A stretch of DNA of 64,000 nucleotides, taken from contig NZ_LLZN01000052.1 of NCBI RefSeq assembly GCF_001509795.1, positions 34,041 to 98,040 on the forward strand. The letters are read 5' to 3'. Within the stretch, counting starts at the first letter, position 1, and every line of letters starts with the position of its first letter. This DNA comes from Streptomyces sp. NRRL WC-3605 (GTDB taxonomy: Bacteria; Actinomycetota; Actinomycetes; Streptomycetales; Streptomycetaceae). Positions 17,971 to 26,127 of the stretch are shown here, piece by piece. The position numbers and the translations under genes are program-made. The notes under the pieces were generated by a model. That model was given only the letters and a program-made list of their open reading frames with translations. It had not been told where the DNA came from and did no database searches.

Positions 17971-18449
17971 GCACGTCGACAGGTGGCACCCCGGCAGGAG
18001 GCACGGATGCCTCGTCAGCCGAACTGGCGGCCGCCGCGGCCGACTTCACCTGGTTGCTGAATCGCTTCGCGACCGAGACGGCGGGTGTCGTGGACGCCAT
18101 CGCCGTCTCCTCGGACGGGCTGCTCATCGCGGTGTCGGAGCTGCGGCAGCAGGCCGACTCCGAGCGGCTCGCGGCGATCGTCTCGGGGATCACGAGCCTG
18201 GCCGCGGGCGCGTCCGGCAACTATGGTCTCGGGGCGCTCAACAAGGTCATCATCGACCTGGACGGCGGCCATGTGCTGGTCTCGGCGATCGGCAGCGGCG
18301 CCGTCCTCGGCGTGGTCACCGACAAGGAGGCCAAGCTCGGCAACATCGCCTACGAGATGACGGTGTTCGCGAACCGGGCCGGAGCCGCCCTGAGCCCGCA
18401 GCTCGTCCTGGAGCTGAAGAACAGCGTCGGTGCGGCCTCCGCCCGCTGA
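17967..18449 (+). CDS. cvnB: CvnB roadblock/LC7 protein, conservon 2
   Basis: A 160-residue roadblock/LC7 protein (FTWLLNRFATETAGVVDAIA; LDGGHVLVSAIGSGAVLGVV) with a 25-residue Gly/Thr-rich N-terminal extension. GTG 17967 overlaps the cvnA stop by four bases, and GGAAGGAGC lies just upstream. Expected to bind the CvnD GTPase or CvnA. Next gene starts 25 bases later. Confidence 0.9.
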   Translation: MSTSTGGTPAGGTDASSAELAAAAADFTWLLNRFATETAGVVDAIAVSSDGLLIAVSELRQQADSERLAAIVSGITSLAAGASGNYGLGALNKVIIDLDGGHVLVSAIGSGAVLGVVTDKEAKLGNIAYEMTVFANRAGAALSPQLVLELKNSVGAASAR

Positions 18450-18474
18450 CCGGGCCGGAAGGAGCGGACACCCC

Positions 18475-18900
18475 ATGGCGGACGACATCCCACCGCCGGA
18501 GCCGAGCGGCCCGGAACCGGTCGGGCAGGCGTCCGCCGTGCGGCCGTTCCTGCTCACCGCCGGCCGGGTCGCGGACACCACGGGCGACCGGGCGATGCCC
18601 GTGGAGACCCAGGTGGTGGCCACCGCCGAGGGCTTGGACGGGCTCGACCGGCTCGCCTTCGAGCGGCGCGACATCGTCGCCGTGTGCCGGCTGCCGCAGT
18701 CCCTCGCGGAGATCGCGGCACGGCTGCGGCTGCATCTGAACGTGGTGCGGGTCCTCGCCGAGGACCTGCGCGACGAGGGCCGGCTGACGGTGCACGTGCC
18801 CGACTCCGGCGTCGTCCACGACGCCTCCGTCCTGCGCAGGGTCATCGAGGGCCTGCGCGCCATCCCCGACGCACGAGGGGTCCTCAGTGACAGCGACTGA
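18475..18900 (+). CDS. cvnC: CvnC DUF742 protein, conservon 2
   Basis: A 141-residue DUF742 protein: VRPFLLTAGRV at residues 22-32 and a winged-helix-like half (VCRLPQSLAEIAARLRLHL; RVLAEDLRDEGRLTVHVP). ATG 18475 has GGAAGGAGC upstream. It overlaps cvnD by 14 bases, which implies coupled translation. Confidence 0.9.
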   Translation: MADDIPPPEPSGPEPVGQASAVRPFLLTAGRVADTTGDRAMPVETQVVATAEGLDGLDRLAFERRDIVAVCRLPQSLAEIAARLRLHLNVVRVLAEDLRDEGRLTVHVPDSGVVHDASVLRRVIEGLRAIPDARGVLSDSD

Positions 18901-19489
18901 AACGGCCGCCGGCGCCACGGCCGGAACGTCGGCGACGGCACGGCCGCCGCTGCCGGTCAAGATGGTGATCGCGGGCGGCTTCGGCGTGGGCAAGACCACC
19001 GCCGTGGGGGCGATATCCGAGATCGAGCCGCTGACCACGGAGGCGGCCATCACGGAGGTCGCGGCGGGCGTCGACGACCTCACGCACACCCCGCAGAAGT
19101 CCACGACGACGGTCGCCATGGACTTCGGCTGCATCACCATCGACCCGACCCTGAAGCTGTACCTGTTCGGCACGCCCGGGCAGGAGCGGTTCGGGTTCAT
19201 GTGGGACGACCTGGTCGAGGGCGCGGTCGGCGCCCTCGTCATCGTCGACACCCGGCGCCTGGACGACTGCTTCGCCGCCGTCGACTACTTCGAGCACAAG
19301 GGCATCCCCTTCGCGGTCGCCGTCAACGCCTTCGACGGCCGGGTCGAGCACACCCTGGACGAGGTCCGCTGGGCGCTCGACGTCAGCGAGGGCGTCCCCG
19401 TCGTCGTGTTCGACGCCCGGGAGACCGGCTCGGTGCGGGACGCCCTGCTCGTCGTCCTGGAACTGGCCCTGGCGCGCACGGAGGGCTGA
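18887..19489 (+). CDS. cvnD: CvnD Ras-like GTPase, conservon 2
   Basis: A 200-residue small GTPase of the conservon type. P-loop GGFGVGKTTAV (about residues 28-38), switch II FGTPGQERFGF, G4-like VNAFDG instead of NKxD, and a final VVFDARETGSVRDALLVVLELAL helix. Such proteins cycle between GTP and GDP and are thought to couple CvnA sensing to transcription or other outputs. GTG 18887 lies within cvnC. A perfect hairpin begins at the last base of its stop codon. Confidence 0.92.
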   Translation: MTATETAAGATAGTSATARPPLPVKMVIAGGFGVGKTTAVGAISEIEPLTTEAAITEVAAGVDDLTHTPQKSTTTVAMDFGCITIDPTLKLYLFGTPGQERFGFMWDDLVEGAVGALVIVDTRRLDDCFAAVDYFEHKGIPFAVAVNAFDGRVEHTLDEVRWALDVSEGVPVVVFDARETGSVRDALLVVLELALARTEG

Positions 19490-19518
19490 CGGCGGGCCGC
19501 CGCCGGGCGGCCCGCCGT
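19489..19518. terminator. Bidirectional terminator, conservon 2 / ABC permease
   Basis: A perfect 13-bp inverted repeat (19489-19501 with 19506-19518) with a 4-base loop between the convergent stops at 19489 and 19523. Confidence 0.85.
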
Positions 19519-19522
19519 GGGG

Positions 19523-20191
19523 CTAGCCCGGCCTGCGGACGCCCCGGGAGACGGCGAGCCGGGCCACCGCCCAGAACACCAGCAAGGTGGCCACCGCGAG
19601 CCCGGCCACCAGCGTGGCGCCGCCCACCACCTTCTCGTAGTCCCGCTGGTAGAGGCCGTCGACGATGTAGCGGCCGAGGCCCCCGAAGCTGACGTACGCG
19701 GCGATCGTGGCCGTCGAGACGATCTGGATGGCGGCGGAGCGCAGCCCGCTGAGGATCAGCGGGAGCGCCGTGGGCAGTTCGACCCGGAACAGCACCTGCG
19801 CCTCGCCCATGCCCATGCCGCGCGCCGCGTCCACGGGCGCCGGGTCCAGGGACCGCATCGCCTCGTTGGTGGTGACCAGGATGGGCGGGACGGCGAGCAC
19901 CACCAGCGGGATCATCACCGGCGCCATGCCGAGGCCCAGGAGGATGAACATGAGCACCATCAGGCCGAAGCTGGGCAGCGCGCGGCCGGACGTGGCGATG
20001 AGGGCGAGCACGTTGCCGCCGCGCCCGGTGTGGCCGGTGAGCAGTCCGACGGGGAGTCCGATGGCGGCGGCGATGCCGAGGGCCATCAGCGTGTACTGGA
20101 CGTGCTCGCCGAGCCGGACCGGGATGCCGTCGTAGTCCTGCCAGTGGGCGCTGTCGCCGAAGAACGCGTCGGCGTAGTTCAGGATGTTCAC
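19523..20191 (-). CDS. Osmoprotectant ABC transporter permease (second)
   Basis: A 222-residue BPD-type permease with about five or six membrane helices and the EAA-like loop VDAARGMGMGEAQVLFRVELP followed by TALPLILSGLRSA. It has an N-terminal periplasmic segment (NYADAFFGDSAHWQDYDGIP) typical of OpuCB/OpuCD-type subunits. GTG 20191 overlaps the upstream permease stop (GTGA) and has GGGAG seven bases upstream. Last gene of the ATPase-permease-permease operon. Confidence 0.9.
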   Translation of the reverse strand: MNILNYADAFFGDSAHWQDYDGIPVRLGEHVQYTLMALGIAAAIGLPVGLLTGHTGRGGNVLALIATSGRALPSFGLMVLMFILLGLGMAPVMIPLVVLAVPPILVTTNEAMRSLDPAPVDAARGMGMGEAQVLFRVELPTALPLILSGLRSAAIQIVSTATIAAYVSFGGLGRYIVDGLYQRDYEKVVGGATLVAGLAVATLLVFWAVARLAVSRGVRRPG

Positions 20192-20874
20192 CGGGCGGCT
20201 CCCTTCGCGAGGACGGGCCGTGTGCCCCGGCCGGCGCCGCGCGGCATCCAGGGCGTCACCCACACCCGCAGGACGATCAGCAGGGCGTCCACGAGGATGG
20301 CGAGGACGGCGGTGGAGATCACGGACAGCCAGACCAGCCGGGGCTGGTTGTACTTCAGTCCGGCGTCGAGCATGTTGCCGAGGGCGCCCTCGTTGCCGAT
20401 GAGCATGCCGACGCTGACGAGGGAGATGCTGGAGACGGCCGCGACCCGCAGTCCGGCGAGGATGGCGGGCGCGGCGATGGGCAACTGCACCTGGAGGTAG
20501 CGGCGTACGGGGCCCAGGCCCATGGCGGTTGCCGCGGCCAGCGTCTCCTGCGGGACCGAGCGCACCCCGTCCACGATGGCCGGGACGAGCACGACCAGGC
20601 TGTAGACGGCCAGCGGGATCATCACCGTCAGCTCGCTCAGCCCGGTGTAGTCGATGAGGACGACGAAGAACGCCAGCGACGGGATGGCGTAGAGCACGGT
20701 CGTCACCCACAGCACGGGCGGGTACAGCCAGCGGAACCGGACGCACAACTGGGCGAGCGGCAGCGCCAGGACGAGCCCGGCCAGCACCGGCACGAGCGCC
20801 TCGCGCAGATGCAGCCCCACGAGGCCGAGGAAGCTGTGCTCCAGGTAGCTCGGCATGTCGAAGAGGTCGTTCAC
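20188..20874 (-). CDS. Osmoprotectant ABC transporter permease (first)
   Basis: A 228-residue BPD permease with six hydrophobic helices. The EAA-type loop reads TLAAATAMGLGPVRRYLQVQ followed by LPIAAPAILAGLRVA, the usual ATPase docking site. GTG 20874 overlaps the ATPase stop by four bases. It pairs with the downstream permease to form the heterodimeric channel of a betaine-type importer. Confidence 0.9.
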   Translation of the reverse strand: MNDLFDMPSYLEHSFLGLVGLHLREALVPVLAGLVLALPLAQLCVRFRWLYPPVLWVTTVLYAIPSLAFFVVLIDYTGLSELTVMIPLAVYSLVVLVPAIVDGVRSVPQETLAAATAMGLGPVRRYLQVQLPIAAPAILAGLRVAAVSSISLVSVGMLIGNEGALGNMLDAGLKYNQPRLVWLSVISTAVLAILVDALLIVLRVWVTPWMPRGAGRGTRPVLAKGAAR

Positions 20875-22010
20875 GGGGCGACCTTCTGGGCCGTGCCGGC
20901 GGTGGCGCGGCCGGCGTGCGCGCCGCGGATCGCCTCGCCGATGGACGTCTGCGAGACGACCCCGGTGGCCCGTCCCTCGCCGTCCACGGCGACGGCCCAG
21001 CCGGTCGGCGAGAGCACCGCGCAGTCCAGGGCGGCCCGCAGGGAGTCGCCGCCCGCGGTGAACGGCCGTCCGTGCGACAGGAGTCCGTCGGTGTCGATCG
21101 CCCCGGCGGCGAGTTCGGCGGGGTCGCCCCAGCCGACGGGGCGGCCGTCGGTGTCGACGACGAGGAGGTAGGGCGCGCCCGCGCGGCCGGCTGCGGCGAT
21201 CTGCTCGGCCGAGGCGTCGACGGCCACGATCGGCCCGATGAGCAGGTCGAGGCCGGCCGAGGAGAAGAAGGACAGCCGGCGGATGCCGCGGTCGGCGCCG
21301 AGGAAGTCCTCGACGAACGCGTCGGCGGGGTCGGTGAGCAGTTCGGCGGGCGGGGCGAACTGGGCCAGGTGACCGCCGGTGCGCATCACGGCGACCATGG
21401 TGCCGAGTTTGACGGCCTCGTCGATGTCGTGGGTGACGAAGACGATGGTCTTGCCCAGCTCCTCCTGGATGCGCAGGAGTTCGTCCTGGAGTCCCTTGCG
21501 CACCACGGGGTCGACGGCCGAGAACGGCTCGTCCATCAGCAGTACCGGCGGGTCGGCGGCGAGGGCGCGGGCGACGCCGACGCGCTGTTGCTGGCCGCCG
21601 GAGAGCTGGTACGGGTAGCGCTTGGCGAGGGAGCCGTCGAGGCCGACGCGTTCCATCAGCTCCCGGGCCCGGGCGCGGGACTTCTCCTTGCCCCAGCCGA
21701 GCAGGCGGGGCACGGTCGCGATGTTGTCGAGGATCGTGCGGTGCTGGAAGAGGCCCGCGTTCTGGATGACGTAACCCATCGACCGGCGCAGGGTGTTGAC
21801 CGGCTGCTGCTGGATGTCCACGCCATCGAGGAGGATGGTGCCCTCGCTGGGCTCGACCATCCGGTTGATCATCCGCAGCGTGGTCGTCTTGCCGCAGCCC
21901 GACGGTCCCACGAGGACGGTGATCGAACGGTCGGGTATCTCCAGCGACAGCCGGTCGACCGCCACCGTGCCGTCCGGGTATCGCTTGGTGACTGAATCTA
22001 TCCGTATCAA
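20871..22010 (-). CDS. Osmoprotectant ABC transporter ATPase with CBS domains
   Basis: A 379-residue ABC ATPase: Walker A GPSGCGKTTT, Q-loop VIQNAGLF, signature LSGGQQQRVGVARALA, Walker B VLLMDEPF, and H-loop FVTHD. Residues about 245-375 form a CBS pair, which in OpuA-type ATPases senses ionic strength. TTG 22010 is my start because it precedes MIRIDSVTKRYPDG-like family N termini; the ribosome site is poor (GAAGGG 11 bases upstream), so the start is uncertain. It is 76 bases downstream of the methyltransferase gene but probably has its own transcript. Confidence 0.9.
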   Translation of the reverse strand: MIRIDSVTKRYPDGTVAVDRLSLEIPDRSITVLVGPSGCGKTTTLRMINRMVEPSEGTILLDGVDIQQQPVNTLRRSMGYVIQNAGLFQHRTILDNIATVPRLLGWGKEKSRARARELMERVGLDGSLAKRYPYQLSGGQQQRVGVARALAADPPVLLMDEPFSAVDPVVRKGLQDELLRIQEELGKTIVFVTHDIDEAVKLGTMVAVMRTGGHLAQFAPPAELLTDPADAFVEDFLGADRGIRRLSFFSSAGLDLLIGPIVAVDASAEQIAAAGRAGAPYLLVVDTDGRPVGWGDPAELAAGAIDTDGLLSHGRPFTAGGDSLRAALDCAVLSPTGWAVAVDGEGRATGVVSQTSIGEAIRGAHAGRATAGTAQKVAP

Positions 22011-22086
22011 AACGCCGAATACCCTTCGGGTCTGGCAGGTTTCGCCCGCGTGTGACCCACGGGGCCCGGGCCGATGGGGCCCGAGT

Positions 22087-22806
22087 CTAGACGTCTTGTG
22101 TTGCGGCACCTTTGCGCTGGTCCGGTATCGCGTGGACGCGCAGCGCGGCGAAGGCCCGGCCGTCCACCGTCCACTGTCCGGCGGGGCTCCATCCGGCCCG
22201 CGCGCCGTGCCGGAGCAGGGCGGGCGTGCCGAGGCGGGCCCAGGGGAAGAGGGGGCCCTCGGCACCCCGCGCGTCGGTGACGTGGACCTGGACGCGCTCG
22301 TCGAGATCGAGGTGGGGCACGGTCTCGGCGAGCAACAGCCCTCCGGGGCGCACGAGCCGGGCGAGGCGCTCCAGCAGGGCCACCGGGTCGCCGCCGATGC
22401 CGATGTTGCCGTCGAGGAGCAGGGCGGTGCCCCAACGACCCTCGCCGGGCAGCGGATCGAAGACGGAGCGGTGCAGCGCGGGACCGCCGAGCCGCGCGGT
22501 GCGGGCGACGGCGGCGTCGCTGACGTCGATGCCGAGGACCGTACGGCCCTGCCGGGCCAGGGCGGCGACGAGCCGTCCGGGGCCGCAGCCGACGTCGAGC
22601 ACCGCGCCCTCGCAGCGCCGCAGCACCTCGCGGTCCACCGCGTCGGCGTCGGCGCACCAGCGTTCCACGTCCAGCGGCAGCAGCCAGCCGTCGGCCCGCC
22701 GCAGGAAGAGGGGGCCGCGTCCGCGGCCGAGAGCGCGTGCGTACGGGTCGGCGGACCAGGAGGCGACCGGGTCCGCGGGGGCCGCCGCCGCCTTGAGCCC
22801 GCTCAT
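22087..22806 (-). CDS. Class I SAM-dependent methyltransferase
   Basis: A 239-residue methyltransferase with SAM-binding motif I VLDVGCGPGRLV at residues 69-80, an acidic end of strand 2 (VLGIDVSDAAV), and LLLDGNIGIGGDPVALLERL corresponding to motif III/IV. Substrate unknown. Its start overlaps the stop of the DUF2064 transferase gene (ATGA), and that gene in turn overlaps the GT2 gene, so the three form a tight operon transcribed from the promoter at 24140-24152. Context suggests modification of a surface sugar or lipid-linked glycan. Confidence 0.85.
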   Translation of the reverse strand: MSGLKAAAAPADPVASWSADPYARALGRGRGPLFLRRADGWLLPLDVERWCADADAVDREVLRRCEGAVLDVGCGPGRLVAALARQGRTVLGIDVSDAAVARTARLGGPALHRSVFDPLPGEGRWGTALLLDGNIGIGGDPVALLERLARLVRPGGLLLAETVPHLDLDERVQVHVTDARGAEGPLFPWARLGTPALLRHGARAGWSPAGQWTVDGRAFAALRVHAIPDQRKGAATQDV

Positions 22807-23414
22807 CGGCGGGCCGCCGGGGCGAGGCGGGCCAGGGCCCTGGCGAACCGTCCGCCGGGGGCCGCGGCGGCGACCAGGCCGGCGTCGTGCGCGGTGTCGA
22901 CGTCCCGCAGGCTGGGCAGGTCCCGCACCCGCAGTCCGGCGAGCCGGGCGCGCTGGGCGGCGCCCGTGTACGACTGCGACATGGGGACGCCCCGCAGCCG
23001 GCCCGGGTCGGGTTCGGCCAGGCCCAGCGCCCAGAACCCGCCGTCGCGTGCGCGGCCGAAGTACGCGTCGCAGTCCGCCCAGTCGACGGTGAGCAGCTCG
23101 GGGGTGACCTGCGGGGTGTCCATGCCGATGAGCAGGGCCGGGCCGTCGCAGGCGGCGAACGCGGCGGCGAGCCGTTCGTCGAGGCCGCCCGTGCCCTGCG
23201 GGACGACGTCGAAGCCGGGCGGCAGCCAGGGGCCGGGCGTGCCGTCGAGGACGAGGACGCGGCGCCGGGCGGGGGTGCGGGCGACGGTGTCCAGGGTGTC
23301 CGCGAGGGCGGCTTCGGCGAGCGCGGCGGCCTCTTCGGGGGTGTAGGGCGGGGTGAGCCGGGTCTTGACCCGGCCGGGGCGCGGTTCCTTGGCGATGACG
23401 AGGAGGGTCGTCAC
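22803..23414 (-). CDS. DUF2064 / TIGR04282-type transferase
   Basis: A 203-residue protein with the CofC/nucleotidyltransferase-like fold annotated as TIGR04282 (rSAM/selenodomain-associated transferase 1, sometimes called arsenosugar biosynthesis glycosyltransferase). Motifs: LLVIAKEPRPGRVKTRL at the N terminus (activated-sugar loop), LLIGMDTPQVTPELL and GRARDGGFWALGL. No radical-SAM or selenium gene is near, so the family name may mislead. GTG start overlaps the GT2 stop by four bases. Likely transfers a sugar or nucleotidyl group in the same pathway as its neighbours. Confidence 0.85.
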   Translation of the reverse strand: MTTLLVIAKEPRPGRVKTRLTPPYTPEEAAALAEAALADTLDTVARTPARRRVLVLDGTPGPWLPPGFDVVPQGTGGLDERLAAAFAACDGPALLIGMDTPQVTPELLTVDWADCDAYFGRARDGGFWALGLAEPDPGRLRGVPMSQSYTGAAQRARLAGLRVRDLPSLRDVDTAHDAGLVAAAAPGGRFARALARLAPAARR

Positions 23415-24139
23415 GGGCGGGCCCCTTCCCGGACGCCGGGTGCGGCGGGTTCCTCGGCCAGCACGCGGCTCATGTCGCGGACCGCGTGCCAGGTGCCGCG
23501 CCAGGTCCCGGTGACCTTGGAGGCGCCGGCGCGGGGCCGGTAGGGCACGTCGTCCTCGGTGACGCGCCAGCCGGCGTCGGCGGCCCGGACCACCATCTGC
23601 AGGGGGTAGCCGCTGCGCCGGTCGGTCAGGTCAAGGGCGAGCAGTTCCTCGCGGCGGGCGGCGCGCAGCGGGCCGAGGTCGCGCAGCCGCAGCCCGGTGC
23701 GGCGGCGCAGCAGCCGGGTGAGGGCGAGGTTGGCGGCGCGGGCGTGCGGCGGCCAGGCACCCCGCCGCTCGGGTCGGCGGCGGCCGAGGACCAGGTCGGC
23801 CTCGCCGGCCGCGACGCGTTCGACGAACGGCACCAGGTCGCCGGGGTCGAGGGAGGCGTCGCAGTCGCAGAAGCAGACGATGCCGGCGGTGGCGGCGGTC
23901 AGGCCCGCGTGGCAGGCGGCGCCGAAGCCGCGCCGCGTCTCGCGCACGACGGTGGCGCCGAGGCGGGCCGCGAGTTCCGCGGAGCCGTCGGTGGAGCCGT
24001 TGTCCACGACGAGCGCCCGCCAGCCGGGCGGGACGCGTTCCAGGACCCAGGGCAGCGCCTCGGCCTCGTCGAGGCAGGGCAGCACGATGTCGACGGGTGC
24101 CGGGTCCGCGGGGGTGGCTCGGGGTGAGGAGATCGTCAC
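23411..24139 (-). CDS. Glycosyltransferase family 2
   Basis: A 242-residue GT-A enzyme: PVDIVLPCLDEAEALPWVL at the N terminus, VVDNGSTDGSAELA, and metal-binding D92/D94 in FCDCDASLDPGD. It lacks membrane helices, so it probably makes a polyprenyl-phosphate or glycolipid sugar linkage at the inner face. I prefer GTG 24139 over GTG 24148 because TAGGGT sits seven bases upstream, fitting a leaderless start; the other GTG lies inside that hexamer. First gene of the GT2-DUF2064-methyltransferase operon, divergent from a two-component system. Confidence 0.87.
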   Translation of the reverse strand: MTISSPRATPADPAPVDIVLPCLDEAEALPWVLERVPPGWRALVVDNGSTDGSAELAARLGATVVRETRRGFGAACHAGLTAATAGIVCFCDCDASLDPGDLVPFVERVAAGEADLVLGRRRPERRGAWPPHARAANLALTRLLRRRTGLRLRDLGPLRAARREELLALDLTDRRSGYPLQMVVRAADAGWRVTEDDVPYRPRAGASKVTGTWRGTWHAVRDMSRVLAEEPAAPGVREGARP

Positions 24140-24152
24140 GGCTTTCACCCTA
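24140..24152 (-). promoter_or_regulatory. Leaderless -10 box of GT2 operon
   Basis: TAGGGT (rc of 24147-24152) lies seven bases before GTG 24139. Confidence 0.5.
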
Positions 24153-24240
24153 CGAGCGCGAACCTGACATTTCGGACTGCGGCTCCTTACGGAACGCGGA
24201 CGTCGCGGTCCGGGCGGCGCTCCGCGCGCGCGGAGGGTGC

Positions 24241-24246
24241 GAGGCT
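24241..24246 (+). promoter_or_regulatory. Leaderless -10 box of response-regulator gene
   Basis: GAGGCT (a TANNNT variant) at 24241-24246 is followed by exactly six bases and then ATG 24253, the spacing seen at many starts in this window. Confidence 0.4.
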
Positions 24247-24252
24247 GGCCGC

Positions 24253-24981
24253 ATGAAGCAGCAAGAGCCGAGCGGCGGGGCCGGGGCGCGGGTCCTCGTC
24301 GTGGACGACGATCCGACCGTGGCAGAGATCGTCTCCGGGTACCTGGACCGCGCCGGGTACGTGGTGGACCGGGCGGGCGACGGGCCCGCCGCCCTCGCGG
24401 CGGCCGCCGCGCGCCGCCCGGACCTCGTCGTCCTCGATCTGATGCTCCCCGGCATGGACGGCCTCGAGGTGTGCCGCCGGATGCGCGGGCAGGGGCCGGT
24501 GCCGGTGATCATGCTGACCGCGCGCGGCGACGAGGACGACCGCATCCTCGGCCTGGAGGTCGGGGCGGACGACTACGTCACCAAGCCGTTCAGCCCTCGC
24601 GAACTCGTGCTGCGCGTCGGGTCCGTGCTGCGGCGCGCCCGCCCCGCGCAGCCGTCCGGCGTCCTGGGCGCCGCGGGCCTGTCGGTGGACCCGGCGGCCC
24701 GCCGCGCGACCAAGAACGGGGCCGAACTCGCGCTGACGATACGAGAGTTCGACCTGCTGACGTTCTTCCTGCGCCATCGCGGCAGGGTGTTCAGCCGTGA
24801 GGACCTCATGCGCGAGGTGTGGGGCTGGGACTTCGGCGACCTGTCGACGGTCACCGTCCATGTGCGCCGGCTGCGCGGCAAGGTCGAGGACGACCCGGGA
24901 CGGCCGCGGCTGATCCAGACGGTGTGGGGCGTCGGCTACCGCTTCGACACCGACGGCGCCGCCCCCGCCGAGGAGGGCTGA
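24253..24981 (+). CDS. OmpR-family response regulator
   Basis: A 242-residue regulator. Receiver domain with acidic pocket VVDDDP, phospho-acceptor D62 in LVVLDLMLPGMDG and K in VTKPFSPREL; C-terminal winged helix with LTIREFDLLTFFLRHRGRVF and TVTVHVRRLRGKVEDDP. Length and layout are typical. It is one base away from the kinase gene downstream, so they form a pair. Divergent from the GT2 operon, which is a probable target. Confidence 0.93.
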   Translation: MKQQEPSGGAGARVLVVDDDPTVAEIVSGYLDRAGYVVDRAGDGPAALAAAAARRPDLVVLDLMLPGMDGLEVCRRMRGQGPVPVIMLTARGDEDDRILGLEVGADDYVTKPFSPRELVLRVGSVLRRARPAQPSGVLGAAGLSVDPAARRATKNGAELALTIREFDLLTFFLRHRGRVFSREDLMREVWGWDFGDLSTVTVHVRRLRGKVEDDPGRPRLIQTVWGVGYRFDTDGAAPAEEG

Positions 24982-24982
24982 C

Positions 24983-26095
24983 GTGCGCGACACCCTGCTC
25001 ATCGCCCTGTTCGCGTTCCTGGGCGCCGCGGCGGCGGGCGTCCTGGGCGCCTGCGTGCTGCTGCTGATCAGGCGGCGCTCGCTGATCACGCACCTCGCCG
25101 TCGTCGCGGGCGTCGGCGTCACCGCCATGCTGGCGGGCACGCTCGCCGTGGCGCAGGCGATGTTCCTGTCCGGGCACGACCTGAGCGTCGTCACGACCGT
25201 CGTGGCGATGGCCGCGGTCGTCTCCCTGGCGACCGCACTGCTGCTGGGCCGCTGGGTCGCCGCCCGCAGCCACGCCCTGGCGCTCGCCGCCCGCTCCTTC
25301 GGCGACGGCGGGGCGTTCACCTCCCCGGACGGGCCCGCCACGGCCGAACTCGCCGCGCTGAGCCGGGAGCTGGAGGCGACCAGCGTCCGGCTCGCGGAGT
25401 CCCGGGAGCGCGAGCGCGCGCTGGAGTCCTCGCGGCGCGAACTGGTCGCCTGGATCTCCCACGACCTGCGCACCCCGCTGGCGGGGCTGCGCGCGATGGC
25501 GGAGGCCCTGGAGGACGGCGTGGCCACCGACCCGGACCGCTATCTGAAGCAGATCCGGATGGAGGTCGAACGCCTCGACGGCATGGTCGGCGACCTGTTC
25601 GAGCTGTCCCGGATCCACGCCGGCACGCTGAAGCTGTCGTTCGCCCGGATGTCCCTGTACGACCTGGTGGGCGACGCGATCTCGGGCGCGGACGCGCTGG
25701 CCAGGGAGCACGGCGTACGGCTCGTCGGCGGCCGGGTGGAGGCGCTGCCGGTGCGGGTGGACGGCCGGGAGATGAGCCGGGTGCTGGGCAATCTGCTGGT
25801 CAACGCCATCCGCCGGACCCCGGCGGACGGCACGGTCGCGGTCACCGCCGAACGCTCCCGCGACGGCGTGGTGCTGTCCGTGACCGACGGCTGCGGCGGC
25901 ATCCCGGACGAGGATCTGCCGCGCGTCTTCGACACGGGCTGGCGCGGGACGCACGCCCGGACGCCCCCGGCGGGCGCCGGGCTCGGACTCGCCATCGTGC
26001 GGGGCATCGTCGAGGCGCACGAGGGCCGGGCGACCGTACGGAACGTCCCCGGCGGCTGCCGCTTCGAGGTGGTGCTGCCCGCCGCCGCTTCCTGA
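24983..26095 (+). CDS. Sensor histidine kinase
   Basis: A 370-residue kinase with three membrane segments in the first 95 residues and almost no extracellular loop, pointing to a signal in or at the membrane. H160 sits in VAWISHDLRTPLAG; N-box LLVNAIRR, G1 VTDGCGGIPDEDL and G2 GAGLGLAIVRGIVEAHEG follow. GTG 24983 starts one base after the regulator stop. It should phosphorylate the OmpR regulator at 24253-24981. Confidence 0.93.
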   Translation: MRDTLLIALFAFLGAAAAGVLGACVLLLIRRRSLITHLAVVAGVGVTAMLAGTLAVAQAMFLSGHDLSVVTTVVAMAAVVSLATALLLGRWVAARSHALALAARSFGDGGAFTSPDGPATAELAALSRELEATSVRLAESRERERALESSRRELVAWISHDLRTPLAGLRAMAEALEDGVATDPDRYLKQIRMEVERLDGMVGDLFELSRIHAGTLKLSFARMSLYDLVGDAISGADALAREHGVRLVGGRVEALPVRVDGREMSRVLGNLLVNAIRRTPADGTVAVTAERSRDGVVLSVTDGCGGIPDEDLPRVFDTGWRGTHARTPPAGAGLGLAIVRGIVEAHEGRATVRNVPGGCRFEVVLPAAAS

Positions 26096-26127
26096 ACGCG
26101 TGCAGCACCACCGGCCGGTGGGGGCGG

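Noticed and set aside
22803..23414. Arsenosugar biosynthesis role for the DUF2064/TIGR04282 protein
   Set aside because: The name comes from the family label; no arsenic methyltransferase, radical-SAM enzyme or selenium gene is nearby, so context favours a surface glycan role.
26108..26121. CCACCGGCCGGTGG palindrome as a terminator between 26095 and 26128
   Set aside because: A perfect palindrome with no loop; it could form only a short stem, so it is not listed as a terminator.
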